Shown piece by piece: positions 43,346 through 52,570 of a stretch of DNA of 64,000 nucleotides; positions within the stretch are counted from its first letter, which is position 1, and the number at the start of each line of letters is the position of its first letter. Both the position numbers and the translations under genes were made by a program. The stretch spans positions 124,001-188,000 of the forward strand of contig NZ_JAPHPW010000001.1 in assembly GCF_026241515.1 (NCBI RefSeq), in the 5' to 3' direction. The notes under the pieces are model-generated. The model was not told the DNA's origin and searched no databases. It saw only the letters and a program-made list of their open reading frames with translations. The DNA is from Vibrio sp. 14G-20. GTDB taxonomy: Bacteria; Pseudomonadota; Gammaproteobacteria; Enterobacterales; Vibrionaceae.

Positions 43346-44293
43346 CTATTGAGAGATAGCTGGGACTTCTTCACTGTATAGCGGCTCACCCTGCATGATG
43401 CTGATCTCTACGCGGCGGTTTAGACTGCGTTGCCATTCAGTATCGTTTGGCTCTACTGGCTCAGTGTCGGCCATGCCACGTACTCTCAAACGTTGATGAG
43501 AGAATCCACGAACCTTTTCCATCTCTTGAGCAACAGATACGGCTCGCTGAGATGACAGATCCCAATTAGAACGATACAGCTCAGAATCAAGACGTTGGTT
43601 ATCGGTGTGCCCTGAGATTCGAACAATACCCGGAACATCTTTAACCAGTTCAGCCACCTGTCTAACCAAAGGTCGGAACTTAGGCTGTAAGAAAGCAGAA
43701 CCCGATGGGAATGCACCCTTCTCACGAATTCGAATCACAATCTGTTGGCCAAGGTTTTCCACCTCAATCGCGCCTTGGTCGATTTCTCTTTCCAACGCCT
43801 TCTTGATGCTTTCCATCAAGGTTTCCATCTCTTGCGATTGAGCTTCAGCTTGTTGTTGCTGTTGGTCTGACTCAGAGTTTTGATTGTCATGAGTCGAAAC
43901 CTCTGGCGACTTGCCTCCGGTCATCTTGCCTTGGTCACGCATGGTGCCGCCAGCACGCTCAGATTCGCCTTCATGAAATTCCAGCGTCTGCTGTGTAATA
44001 TCAATGGTTTGTTGCATGATCACATCAATCGGTGTCGGCTCTGGACGACCAGGACGAAACTCTTGTGCAATGATGCTGGTCCCTTTCGGGATGTCTTTCA
44101 CTTCTAAGCGGTTTTGTACACCAAACGCAAACTTCATCGAACCCGCAATCTGTTTGAACTTCAGTACGTCCATCTCAGAAAATGAGAGCAGCAGCACGAA
44201 GAAACACATCAGCAGTGACATCAAGTCAGCAAATGTCCCCATCCATTGAGGCAACCCCGGAGGAGGACATTTACATGGATTCTCTTCATCCAT
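43346..44293 (-). CDS. pomB: Sodium-driven flagellar stator protein PomB (MotB family)
   Basis: A 315-residue stator subunit. The N-terminus CKCPPPGLPQWMGTFADLMS leads into a single membrane segment with the ion-carrying aspartate at residue 23 in GTFADLMSLLMCFFVLLLSF. A glutamine-rich linker (about 140-155) follows, then a C-terminal OmpA-like peptidoglycan-binding domain (about 180-300, with ISGHTDNQR and RSLNRRVEISI). It anchors the motor and forms the Na+ channel with PomA for polar flagellar rotation. It lies 12 bp after pomA in one operon ending at a strong terminator. Confidence 0.97.
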   Translation of the reverse strand: MDEENPCKCPPPGLPQWMGTFADLMSLLMCFFVLLLSFSEMDVLKFKQIAGSMKFAFGVQNRLEVKDIPKGTSIIAQEFRPGRPEPTPIDVIMQQTIDITQQTLEFHEGESERAGGTMRDQGKMTGGKSPEVSTHDNQNSESDQQQQQAEAQSQEMETLMESIKKALEREIDQGAIEVENLGQQIVIRIREKGAFPSGSAFLQPKFRPLVRQVAELVKDVPGIVRISGHTDNQRLDSELYRSNWDLSSQRAVSVAQEMEKVRGFSHQRLRVRGMADTEPVEPNDTEWQRSLNRRVEISIMQGEPLYSEEVPAISQ

Positions 44294-44305
44294 CTTAAAC
44301 TCCTC

Positions 44306-45070
44306 TTACGCCGGTTCACCATCAATCGTACGCTTACCTTCGTTGAGGTAGCTCTTGAGGTAACCATCAATAACTCGTGGGTTCTGGCCATCTTGAATCG
44401 CCAATACGCCATCCATCACCAAGCGACGGTTGAGTGTCTCTTGGTCACGACGCAGCGCAAGTTTGTCGGCAATTGGAAAGAACACCATGTTCGAAAGAAT
44501 CGCACCATATAGGGTGGTTAAAAGTGCCACCGCCATCGCAGGACCGATCGCTTTAGGATCATCCATGTTCGAAAGCATGGCTACCAAACCAACCAAGGTA
44601 CCAATCATACCCATTGCTGGGGCCACATCACCGAATGCAGAGAACACTTTCGCGCCCTGCTCGTGACGTTCTGTCGTTAATGCGATGTCTTTTTGCAGTG
44701 CAGCACGCACTACATCACCATCATGGCCATCCACCAATAAGTCGATGCCCTTTTGCATAAAGCTGTTGCTGATTTCCATCTCTTCAAGTGCTAAGAAGCC
44801 ACCTTTACGAGCAGCGTCTGCCATCTCAACCACTTTTGCTATCAGATCTTCAGGCTCATCAGCTTTAAACATAAATGCTTTGCCGGCAATTTTGGTCGCG
44901 CCGAAGAACTGTCCCATGGTGAACTTCATTAGAACAACAAATGTTGAACCACCAACCACGATCAAAATGGATGTCGTGTCATAGAACATCCCGAGGCTTC
45001 CACCTAGGATCATTGCCATGATTACAAAGGCAAATCCACCAATCAAACCTATTAGGGTTGCTAAATCCAC
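44306..45070 (-). CDS. pomA: Sodium-driven flagellar stator protein PomA (MotA family)
   Basis: A 254-residue stator subunit with four membrane segments: ATLIGLIGGFAFVIMAMILGG (1), SILIVVGGSTFVVLM (2), MGMIGTLVGLVAMLS (3) and AVALLTTLYGAILSNMVFFP (4). The large cytoplasmic loop between 2 and 3 holds the charged residues that contact the rotor. It forms the Na+ channel with PomB. It is first in the pomAB operon and divergent from xseB across a 297-bp gap (45071-45367) where I see no further feature. Confidence 0.98.
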   Translation of the reverse strand: MDLATLIGLIGGFAFVIMAMILGGSLGMFYDTTSILIVVGGSTFVVLMKFTMGQFFGATKIAGKAFMFKADEPEDLIAKVVEMADAARKGGFLALEEMEISNSFMQKGIDLLVDGHDGDVVRAALQKDIALTTERHEQGAKVFSAFGDVAPAMGMIGTLVGLVAMLSNMDDPKAIGPAMAVALLTTLYGAILSNMVFFPIADKLALRRDQETLNRRLVMDGVLAIQDGQNPRVIDGYLKSYLNEGKRTIDGEPA

Positions 45071-45367
45071 TGAGCACTCCTCATGCTTTTTTGTAGCTCT
45101 ATGTCGACGATAATCTTTTTATCGGCAAGACTATAAGATCTTTTAGTAAATTCTTGGCCTAAGTATCACACTTTTGGTTTTTGAATCACAACTATTACCC
45201 GCTTTGCTCTTATCAGCCAGTCATAAACTCGATAAAGGTGAGGTTATTCGATGAAAGTGGCTTGAAGCCTCTTAAAAACGAACTTTCTAGCAAAATTTAT
45301 TGGTTACATTTGACCATATCAGCGGCCTAGGGTAACGTTCGTTCATCTTTCCAAACGCAGATTTATT

Positions 45368-45610
45368 ATGGCTACTAAGAAACCTGAAAATATGAGCTTT
45401 GAAGCAGCAATCGAAGAGCTTGATGGCTTGGTTGATCAACTAGAAAATGGTGATCTAGCTTTAGATGATGCGCTGAAAAAATTCGAACGAGGCATCTCCC
45501 TCGCTCGTGCTGGTCAAAGTAAACTAAACGATGCTGAACAACGTGTTAGCATCCTACTGCAAAATGATGAAAATGCAGAGCTGAGTGACTTTAACCCACA
45601 ACCTGAATAA
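45368..45610 (+). CDS. xseB: Exodeoxyribonuclease VII small subunit
   Basis: An 80-residue protein with the XseB signature: NMSFEAAIEELDGLVDQLENGDLALDDALKKFERGISLARAGQSKL, a helical hairpin that wraps the large subunit XseA. ExoVII degrades single-stranded DNA from both ends. It is first in the xseB-ispA-dxs operon, as in E. coli, with ispA starting 20 bp downstream. xseA is not in the window. Confidence 0.96.
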   Translation: MATKKPENMSFEAAIEELDGLVDQLENGDLALDDALKKFERGISLARAGQSKLNDAEQRVSILLQNDENAELSDFNPQPE

Positions 45611-45630
45611 CGAATTGTATGAGATCCCCT

Positions 45631-46515
45631 ATGATCGAGACTTTATTGTCTTATCAAGCACGTAATAACGAGCAATTGAACCTTTGGCTTGATCGCCTAC
45701 CACACCAAAATCAGAATCTTATCAACGCAATGCGTTATGGATTACTTTTAGGCGGTAAACGCGCACGTCCATTTCTTGTCTACATTACAGGGGACATGCT
45801 CGGTTGTACCGCTGAAGAGCTCGATACTCCAGCCTCTGCAGTCGAATGTATTCATGCCTATTCTCTGATTCACGACGACCTTCCAGCAATGGATGACGAC
45901 GAACTGCGTCGTGGGCATCAGACTTGTCACATCAAATACGATGAAGCGACAGCAATTTTAACCGGCGATGCACTACAAACTCTCGCGTTTACTATACTTG
46001 CGGAAGGCACATTAAGTGCTGACGGGGAAAGCAATCGCGTTCGAATGATTCAACGCCTAGCTGAAGCCTCAGGTGCGCAAGGTATGTGTATTGGTCAGGC
46101 GCTTGATATTGAAGCAGAAAACCGCGCTGTCACACTAGAAGAACTGGAAGAAGTTCACCGCAATAAAACGGGCGCTCTAATGAAGAGTGCGATTCGTTTA
46201 GGTGCACTGGCTGCTGGTGAGAAAGCGTTTGAAGTACTACCTCAATTAGACAAGTACGCCGATGCCATCGGGTTAGCCTTCCAAGTTCAAGACGATATTT
46301 TAGATATCACTAGCGACACTGAAACGTTGGGTAAACCACAGGGCTCTGACCAAGATTTGAACAAAAGCACCTACCCTTCTTTGTTAGGTTTAGATGGCGC
46401 TCAAGAAAAAGCGCAATCTCTGCTACAGGAAGCGCTTCAAGCTTTGGCTGCAATCCCATACAATACCCAGTTACTCGAAGAGTTCGCCCGATACGTCATC
46501 GAGCGCAAGAACTAA
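45631..46515 (+). CDS. ispA: (2E,6E)-farnesyl diphosphate synthase
   Basis: A 294-residue trans-prenyltransferase that extends DMAPP with two IPP to farnesyl diphosphate, precursor of undecaprenyl phosphate, quinones and heme O. It shows GGKRARPFLVYITGD, the first aspartate-rich motif HDDLPAMDDDELRRG (about residues 89-103), GDALQTLAF, and the second QVQDDILD (about 221-228). ATG 45631 (MIETLLSYQ) is preferred over ATG 45619 because enteric enzymes have about this length; either is possible. Second gene of xseB-ispA-dxs. Confidence 0.96.
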   Translation: MIETLLSYQARNNEQLNLWLDRLPHQNQNLINAMRYGLLLGGKRARPFLVYITGDMLGCTAEELDTPASAVECIHAYSLIHDDLPAMDDDELRRGHQTCHIKYDEATAILTGDALQTLAFTILAEGTLSADGESNRVRMIQRLAEASGAQGMCIGQALDIEAENRAVTLEELEEVHRNKTGALMKSAIRLGALAAGEKAFEVLPQLDKYADAIGLAFQVQDDILDITSDTETLGKPQGSDQDLNKSTYPSLLGLDGAQEKAQSLLQEALQALAAIPYNTQLLEEFARYVIERKN

Positions 46516-46536
46516 GACAATAAGCGCGCATTACCT

Positions 46537-48420
46537 ATGACTCTTGATATATCAAAGTACCCAACTCTTGCTTTGGCTGATAAGCCAGAGGATTTGCGTC
46601 TTCTTCCGAAAGAGACGCTAACACAGCTTTGTGATGAATTACGCACCTATCTTCTTAACTCAGTGAGCCAGTCAAGTGGTCACTTAGCGTCAGGCTTAGG
46701 TACGGTAGAGCTAACAGTGGCTCTGCACTATGTGTACAACACGCCTTTTGACCAATTGGTTTGGGATGTTGGCCACCAAGCATACCCGCACAAGATTCTT
46801 ACTGGTCGTCGTGACCGCTTGTCGACCATCCGTCAAAAAGATGGACTGCACCCATTCCCATGGCGTGAAGAAAGCGAATACGACACGCTTTCTGTTGGTC
46901 ACTCTTCGACATCGATCAGTGCTGCTCTCGGCATGGCAATCAGTGCTAAGAAAGAAGGCAAGAATCGTAAAGTCGTTAGTGTGATTGGTGATGGCGCGAT
47001 TACTGCGGGTATGGCTTTCGAAGCCATGAACCACGCGGGCGATATTCACAATGACATGCTGGTTATCCTTAACGATAACGAGATGTCGATCTCTGAAAAC
47101 GTAGGTGCTCTGAACAACCACCTAGCTCAAGTTCTTTCTGGCAGTCTTTACACGTCTATTCGTGAGGGCGGCAAGAAAGTGCTATCTGGCGTTCCGCCGA
47201 TTAAAGAGCTCGTTCGTCGTACAGAAGAACACCTAAAAGGCATGGTTGTTCCCGGTACCATGTTTGAAGAGTTAGGCTTTAACTACATTGGTCCGGTTGA
47301 CGGTCACGATGTGAATGAGCTGATTAAAACGCTGAAGAACATGAGAGACCTTAAAGGCCCTCAGTTCCTGCATATCATGACCAAGAAGGGCAAAGGCTAC
47401 GAGCCAGCAGAGAAAGATCCAATTGGCTACCACGGTGTACCTAAGTTCGATCCTGCACACTCAAGTCTGCCTAAGAGCACCAGCTCTAAACCAACTTTCT
47501 CTAAGATTTTTGGCGACTTCCTGTGTGATATGGCCGCGCAAGATCCTAAGCTAATGGCGATCACGCCAGCAATGCGTGAAGGTTCTGGCATGGTTCGTTT
47601 CTCGAAAGAATACCCAGAGCAATACTTCGATGTTGCAATTGCAGAGCAGCATGCTGTAACACTAGCAACTGGTATGGCGATTGCGGGTGATAAGCCGATT
47701 GTGGCTATCTACTCGACGTTCCTGCAGCGTGGCTACGATCAACTGATCCACGATGTGGCAATCATGGACCTACCGGTGATGTTCGCGATTGACCGTGCAG
47801 GTCTTGTTGGCGCCGATGGTCAAACTCACCAAGGTGCGTTCGATCTAAGCTTCATGCGTTGTATTCCAAACATGGTGATCATGGCACCAAGTGACGAAAA
47901 CGAATGTCGCCAAATGCTATACACAGGCCACCAACACACAGGTCCAAGTGCCGTTCGTTACCCACGTGGTAATGGCATGGGTACTGAGATCCAAAGTGAG
48001 TTTACTGCGCTTGAGATTGGTAAAGGTCGTATCGTTCGCGAAAATGCGAAAGCAAAAGATGGTTCGAAAGTCGCAATCCTAAGCTTTGGTACTTTCCTAG
48101 AAAGTGCACTTCAAACCGCTGACTCTATCGATGCGACAGTTGCAGACATGCGTTTTGTGAAGCCGCTAGACGAAGCTCTGATCAAACAACTTGCTGCTGA
48201 CCACGATGTACTGGTTACTATCGAAGAAAACGCAATCGCAGGTGGTGCGGGTGCGGGTGTGATTGAATTCTTGATGCAAGAGAAGCTGCTAATGCCAGTG
48301 TTGAACCTTGGTCTGCCAGACAAGTTTATTGCTCAAGGTACTCAAGGCGAGCTGCATGAAGAGCTTGGCTTAGATGCGAAAGGCATAGAGAAGTCTATCT
48401 CTGACTACCTTGCTAAATAG
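46537..48420 (+). CDS. dxs: 1-deoxy-D-xylulose-5-phosphate synthase
   Basis: A full-length 627-residue thiamine-diphosphate enzyme making DXP from pyruvate and glyceraldehyde 3-phosphate, the first step of the MEP pathway and also a precursor for thiamine and pyridoxal. It has the [19 protein letters not shown] start region, [18 protein letters not shown], the TPP motif [19 protein letters not shown] (about 150-168), and transketolase-like domains with [17 protein letters not shown] (about 365-381) and [11 protein letters not shown]. It ends the operon, next to a terminator. It pairs functionally with ispA and, through TPP, with thiI and thiL nearby. Confidence 0.98.
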   Translation: MTLDISKYPTLALADKPEDLRLLPKETLTQLCDELRTYLLNSVSQSSGHLASGLGTVELTVALHYVYNTPFDQLVWDVGHQAYPHKILTGRRDRLSTIRQKDGLHPFPWREESEYDTLSVGHSSTSISAALGMAISAKKEGKNRKVVSVIGDGAITAGMAFEAMNHAGDIHNDMLVILNDNEMSISENVGALNNHLAQVLSGSLYTSIREGGKKVLSGVPPIKELVRRTEEHLKGMVVPGTMFEELGFNYIGPVDGHDVNELIKTLKNMRDLKGPQFLHIMTKKGKGYEPAEKDPIGYHGVPKFDPAHSSLPKSTSSKPTFSKIFGDFLCDMAAQDPKLMAITPAMREGSGMVRFSKEYPEQYFDVAIAEQHAVTLATGMAIAGDKPIVAIYSTFLQRGYDQLIHDVAIMDLPVMFAIDRAGLVGADGQTHQGAFDLSFMRCIPNMVIMAPSDENECRQMLYTGHQHTGPSAVRYPRGNGMGTEIQSEFTALEIGKGRIVRENAKAKDGSKVAILSFGTFLESALQTADSIDATVADMRFVKPLDEALIKQLAADHDVLVTIEENAIAGGAGAGVIEFLMQEKLLMPVLNLGLPDKFIAQGTQGELHEELGLDAKGIEKSISDYLAK

Positions 48421-48454
48421 CTTTCACCAGCAAACAGCATAAGCTACAAAACAA

Positions 48455-48482
48455 AAAAGGTTGGCCCTAGGGTCAACCTTTT
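48455..48482. terminator. Terminator between dxs and pgpA
   Basis: A 12-bp stem with one wobble (48455-48466 with 48471-48482) and CTAG loop is flanked by A and T runs. It sits between two convergent operons and may serve both. Confidence 0.75.
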
Positions 48483-48539
48483 AAGTATCCGTTACGTAGC
48501 TTGGTGTATCGCCAACTAAACCTTAACCCTTCAGTAAAC

Positions 48540-49046
48540 TCACACTAACCAACCTGCGAAGTGTGCCACGGCATACAGCGAAATCGCCGCCATAATACCC
48601 GCTACAATATCATCAATCATGATACCTAAGCCGCCGTGAACTCGCTTGTCTAACCAACCAATTGGCCAAGGCTTTACCATATCGAAAAAACGAAACAGAA
48701 CAAAGCCAGCGAATAGCCATTTCCAATCATTAACAGGAATACCCAACAACGGCACTAGGCCCATGGTGATCCAAAAGCCCGCAAACTCATCCCAAACGAT
48801 AGAACCGTGATCATGCACACCCATATCATCAGACGTTATTTGGCAGATCTTAATACCAATAATGCAGCTTACCACCACCACGGCAACGTAAGCAGGAAAC
48901 GGTAACTGAACCAACAATAGGTACAACGGAATAGACGCGAGCGTGCCCATTGTGCCGGGAATAATAGGCGATAAGCCACTGCCAAAACCCGTTGCTAATA
49001 AGTGCCAAGGGTTTTTTAGAGAGATTGCAGATAGTGGGTTTGTCAT
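48540..49046 (-). CDS. pgpA: Phosphatidylglycerophosphatase A
   Basis: A 168-residue inner membrane protein with several hydrophobic segments that dephosphorylates PGP to phosphatidylglycerol. Family marks are GSGLSPIIPGTMGTLASIPLYLLL near residues 20-42, a HDHGSIVWDEFAGFW motif (about 79-93) with the metal-binding acidic residues, RFFDMVKPWPIGWLD and GIMIDDIVAGIMAA. The ATG at 49046 overlaps the thiL stop codon (TGATG), a coupled thiL-pgpA pair, as in E. coli. Confidence 0.95.
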   Translation of the reverse strand: MTNPLSAISLKNPWHLLATGFGSGLSPIIPGTMGTLASIPLYLLLVQLPFPAYVAVVVVSCIIGIKICQITSDDMGVHDHGSIVWDEFAGFWITMGLVPLLGIPVNDWKWLFAGFVLFRFFDMVKPWPIGWLDKRVHGGLGIMIDDIVAGIMAAISLYAVAHFAGWLV

Positions 49047-50020
49047 CAATTAACCTTAAAGTGATCGTAACCAGTTAAGTTCCAGCTTAGTGGTTCACCA
49101 TTATTGTGTAATTCAAAATATTCTACAGGTCTTATCTGGCCAATGCAGGTGACTTTTGTACCAGTGTGTGACAAAGCACTTTCCAACGACCCTTTATTCT
49201 CTTCTGGTACAGTAAAGCACAGTTCGTACTCTTCACCACTCGTTAGCGCATACTGCTGAGCTGAAATGATATCAGGAGCGAACTGACGTAATTCTGCAGA
49301 GATAGGCAGCGTGCTTACATCAATACTCGCACCAACTTGAGAACGCTTAAGGATATGTTTTAAATCAGCAATCACACCATCAGAGATATCAATGGCAGAC
49401 GAAGCAAGGTTTACCAATGCTTGGCCAGCCAAAACTCGTGGAGTGCTCAGGTAGTGCCTCTCTTCAAGCTCTAACGCATAAGGCTTAGCTTTGTTCTGTT
49501 CAGGGTCTAATATCACCTCTAGTCCTGCTTTGCTGTCGCCTAAGTTGCCCGTTACGTAAATCCAGTCGCCCACTTTCGCGCCATCTCTGCGCAGCGCTCG
49601 TCCTTCAGGAACAAAGCCCTGTACCGTCAGTGTCAGGCTTAGTGGGCCTTTGGTGGTGTCACCACCAATTAACTGAATACCAAAGTAGTCTGCGAGTTTA
49701 AAAAAGGAGTCACAGAAAGGATCAAGCCATGCTTCATCGATTTCAGGCACGGTTAAAGCAAATGACACCCAAGCAGGCGTCGCGCCCATTGCAGCAAGGT
49801 CACTGATATTGGAAGCCAACGCCTTGTGTGCCACCCAAGCCGGATTCGCTTCCGCTAAGAAATGGGTACCAGCTACTAAGGTGTCCGTGCTGATCGCTAT
49901 CTCAACATTGCCCGGCGCTTTGACCAAAGCACAGTCATCGCCAGCAGCCAGAAGTACGTCTTTACGTTGTGGTTGTCGATTTACAAAATATTTTTCAATC
50001 AGGTTAAATTCGCCAGACAT
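49046..50020 (-). CDS. thiL: Thiamine-monophosphate kinase
   Basis: A 324-residue kinase converting thiamine phosphate to thiamine pyrophosphate. It has the N-terminal MSGEFNLIEKYF of ThiL proteins, LAAGDDCALV (Mg/ATP-binding aspartates, about 29-38), ISTDTLVAGTHF, ALASNISDLAAMGATPAW (about 70-87), GGDTTKG and DISDGVIADLKHIL. ATG 50020 is chosen for this conserved start; the frame runs back to 50062. It is separated from nusB by a terminator (50089-50114), unlike the continuous E. coli nusB-thiL unit, and is coupled to pgpA. Confidence 0.96.
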   Translation of the reverse strand: MSGEFNLIEKYFVNRQPQRKDVLLAAGDDCALVKAPGNVEIAISTDTLVAGTHFLAEANPAWVAHKALASNISDLAAMGATPAWVSFALTVPEIDEAWLDPFCDSFFKLADYFGIQLIGGDTTKGPLSLTLTVQGFVPEGRALRRDGAKVGDWIYVTGNLGDSKAGLEVILDPEQNKAKPYALELEERHYLSTPRVLAGQALVNLASSAIDISDGVIADLKHILKRSQVGASIDVSTLPISAELRQFAPDIISAQQYALTSGEEYELCFTVPEENKGSLESALSHTGTKVTCIGQIRPVEYFELHNNGEPLSWNLTGYDHFKVN

Positions 50021-50088
50021 CACATGCCCTATCTTTAGTCTCATAAAAATCGCCGTAATCATGGATATTACGGGAATTTAGTTACAAA

Positions 50089-50114
50089 AAAGGCCAGCAT
50101 AAAAGCTGACCTTT
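50089..50114 (-). terminator. Terminator between nusB and thiL
   Basis: A 10-bp stem with one wobble (50089-50098 with 50105-50114) is followed by TTTTTTG on the minus strand. It probably ends the nrdR-rib-nusB transcript or attenuates it before thiL. Confidence 0.8.
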
Positions 50115-50134
50115 AGATTCAATATACGAACGTC

Positions 50135-50602
50135 TTATTTCTTACGAACGTGCGGTGCAGCTTTATCAAGCACACCGTTAACAAACTTATGGCTGTCTTC
50201 TGCTGCAAATACTTTTGCAAGCTCGATAGCTTCGTTGATAACCACTTTGTATGGTACATCTTCGCGACGAGTCATCTCGTACATAGCTAAACGTAGAAGC
50301 GCTAGTTCCATCAGATCCAGATCTTGCATAGGGCGAGATACGAATGGACGAAGCTTGCTATCAAGTTCCATGTGGCTAAGAGCAACACCAGTTAGTAGGT
50401 CGCGGAAGTATGCAACGTCTGTTTCTGGCATAGCAAGTGCAGGTTCTGCAGCATGATGCTCTTCTTCATCATACTTACCACCAGATAAGAACTGTTCTTC
50501 AACGGTAGCAATATTTTCTTTAGTAATTTGCCAAGAATAAATTGCTTGTAGAGCAAATTGACGTGCGTTACGACGTGCGGCTGGTTTCACACTGGCCCCC
50601 AT
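50135..50602 (-). CDS. nusB: Transcription antitermination factor NusB
   Basis: A 155-residue all-helical RNA-binding protein that with NusE (S10) binds boxA RNA in rRNA and phage antitermination. It has [18 protein letters not shown] at the N-terminus, [18 protein letters not shown] [20 protein letters not shown] (about 77-96), and [29 protein letters not shown] at the C-terminus. Its ATG overlaps the ribH TAA (TAATG), so translation is coupled. The order ribH-nusB is the classic enteric one. Confidence 0.97.
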   Translation of the reverse strand: MGASVKPAARRNARQFALQAIYSWQITKENIATVEEQFLSGGKYDEEEHHAAEPALAMPETDVAYFRDLLTGVALSHMELDSKLRPFVSRPMQDLDLMELALLRLAMYEMTRREDVPYKVVINEAIELAKVFAAEDSHKFVNGVLDKAAPHVRKK

Positions 50603-51072
50603 TAGGAATCGATTTCAGAAAGAACGTTGATCATCTCAAGTGCGCTAAGTGCTGCTTCTGCACCCTTATTACCAGCCTTGGTTCCTGCGCGTTCAATAGC
50701 TTGATCGATCGTATCAACAGTAAGAACACCAAACGCTACTGGAAGAGAAAATTCCAGAGACACTTGTGCCAAACCTTTATTACATTCACTACAAACATAG
50801 TCAAAGTGAGGTGTACCGCCACGGATTACTGTACCAAGAGATACAATCGCATCGAACTTACCCGTTTTTGCAACGCGCTGCGCTACAAGTGGAAGTTCTA
50901 CTGCACCAGGGCAACGAACAACAGTGATGTTGTCTTCGCTTACTTGTCCATGACGCTTTAAAGTATCGATTGCACCAGAAAGTAAACTTTCGTTAATAAA
51001 ACTGTTGAAACGAGCAATAACGATAGCAATTTTTGCATTTGGCGCTGGGAAGCCACCCTCGATCACTTTCAT
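50602..51072 (-). CDS. ribH: 6,7-dimethyl-8-ribityllumazine synthase
   Basis: A 156-residue lumazine synthase that condenses the pyrimidine intermediate with DHBP, forming a hollow icosahedral or pentameric shell. Start [23 protein letters not shown], then [36 protein letters not shown] (about 82-99) with the catalytic histidine, and the C-terminal [26 protein letters not shown] 51072 is chosen for the conserved start and an AAGGAAGGC-like site before it; the open frame extends to 51204. It overlaps nusB by one base. Confidence 0.97.
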   Translation of the reverse strand: MKVIEGGFPAPNAKIAIVIARFNSFINESLLSGAIDTLKRHGQVSEDNITVVRCPGAVELPLVAQRVAKTGKFDAIVSLGTVIRGGTPHFDYVCSECNKGLAQVSLEFSLPVAFGVLTVDTIDQAIERAGTKAGNKGAEAALSALEMINVLSEIDS

Positions 51073-51194
51073 AAGCCTTCCTTTAACTATTTTCATCAAG
51101 TGAGAATCGCCGGATTCTAGCACAAAACTGTGAGCAATATCTAATGCTAATTTAGAAGAACGGACACCGGAGATGTAAAGATGATAACGCAGCG

Positions 51195-51270
51195 TTGCTC
51201 CCAACCGTATGGGAACAACAAGTCGCTAAGCTCACGTGTTTAACACGCTGTAAGTCTGGCTTAGCGACTT
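51195..51270. repeat. Nested inverted repeats between ribBX and ribH
   Basis: A perfect 12-bp pair AAGTCGCTAAGC (51220-51231) and GCTTAGCGACTT (51259-51270) encloses a second hairpin CGTGTT-TA-ACACG. A smaller imperfect hairpin GTTGxxCCCA/TGGGxxCAAC lies at 51195-51218. No T run follows on either strand, so these are not plain terminators. The remaining gap 51271-51352 is unremarkable. Confidence 0.7.
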
Positions 51271-51352
51271 TGCTCTTTTGGCCAGATTGGTTACCAAAAG
51301 AACTATCGGCATCATCACTGATTTATGTTGCTACAAACTCATATGCAAGTGA

Positions 51353-52462
51353 CTACTCGCAAACGTATTCAACAACGTTAAGACCAAAGCCGCCCAATGC
51401 GTGGTAACGCTTGGTGCTTGAAGACAGTAAACGCATATCGTGAACGCCTAGGTCTTGTAGAATCTGAGAACCCACACCAACACGACGAGAAGTACCTTGC
51501 TTCTTCGCCATGGTTGGTTGCTCATTCTTATCTTGCGCTTCGAACGTCTTCACTTTGTGGATCAAAGAATCAGACGACTCTTCGTTACCCAAAATAACCA
51601 ACACACCGCCTTCGTCGCCAATGCGCTTCATCGCTTTATCTAGCGACCAGCTACGCTCAGTACCACGGTCTGAATGAAGCAGATCGGTAAACGTATCATG
51701 CAGGTGAACACGTACTAAAGGAGCACCTTCAGACAAGTCGCCTTTTTGCATCGCATAGTGGATCTGGTTATCAATCGTGTCACGGTAAGTCACAAGCTCA
51801 AAGTCACCAAACTCTGTTGGCAAATGGCACTGTGCTACACGTTCAATCGTCGTTTCGGTGTTGTTGCGATATTCAATCAAGTCAGCAATGGTGCCTAGTT
51901 TGATATCGTGTTTTTCAGCGAAGACTTCAAGATCAGGGCGACGTGCCATGGTGCCATCGTCATTGAGGATCTCAACGATAACCGATGCTGGTTCACAGCC
52001 TGCTAGACGTGCTAAATCACAACCTGCTTCTGTATGTCCTGCGCGAGTCAGAACACCGCCATCTTGCGCTGTCAGTGGGAAAATATGACCAGGTTGAACA
52101 AGATCAGCCGCTTTCGCGTCTTTCGCCACTGCCGCTTGAACCGTCACTGCACGGTCTGATGCAGAGATACCCGTCGTTACACCTTCAGCCGCTTCAATCG
52201 AAACCGTAAAGTTCGTGGTGTACTGTGCATTGTTGTCTTGAACCATAGGCGCTAGACCCATACGGCTTGAACGCTCTTTGGTTAGCGTCAGACAGATTAA
52301 GCCGCGGCCATACATCGCCATGAAGTTAATCGCTTCTGGCGTAACATGTTCTGCTGCCATGATCAGATCGCCTTCATTCTCGCGATCTTCATCATCCATC
52401 AGGATAACCATTTTTCCTAGGCGAATGTCTTCAATAATTTCTTGAGGAGTACTAATTGGCAT
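51353..52462 (-). CDS. ribBX: RibBX: 3,4-dihydroxy-2-butanone-4-phosphate synthase with an inactive GTP cyclohydrolase II-like domain
   Basis: A 369-residue fusion. The N-terminal domain (about 1-200) is a complete DHBP synthase: [22 protein letters not shown] with the catalytic acidic loop, then SASDRA and [17 protein letters not shown]. The C-terminal domain (about 208-369, [19 protein letters not shown]) has the RibA fold but where RibA has HSECLTGD and LRCDCG with three zinc cysteines, this has HLHDTFTD and HSDRG, and the RQEGRNIGL loop is replaced by GNEESSDS. It cannot be a GTP cyclohydrolase II. Such fusions are known as RibBX. It sits in the nrdR-ribD-ribE-ribBX-ribH-nusB cluster. Confidence 0.9.
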   Translation of the reverse strand: MPISTPQEIIEDIRLGKMVILMDDEDRENEGDLIMAAEHVTPEAINFMAMYGRGLICLTLTKERSSRMGLAPMVQDNNAQYTTNFTVSIEAAEGVTTGISASDRAVTVQAAVAKDAKAADLVQPGHIFPLTAQDGGVLTRAGHTEAGCDLARLAGCEPASVIVEILNDDGTMARRPDLEVFAEKHDIKLGTIADLIEYRNNTETTIERVAQCHLPTEFGDFELVTYRDTIDNQIHYAMQKGDLSEGAPLVRVHLHDTFTDLLHSDRGTERSWSLDKAMKRIGDEGGVLVILGNEESSDSLIHKVKTFEAQDKNEQPTMAKKQGTSRRVGVGSQILQDLGVHDMRLLSSSTKRYHALGGFGLNVVEYVCE

Positions 52463-52570
52463 TGTTCTATATCCTTTGAAATGGTTCTGCTTCCTAGAAC
52501 CGACACTATTTAAACCTGATGATATTGCTTCGCTTTACAAAGTCTCGCTTAACGCACTTTGTATCAACGG

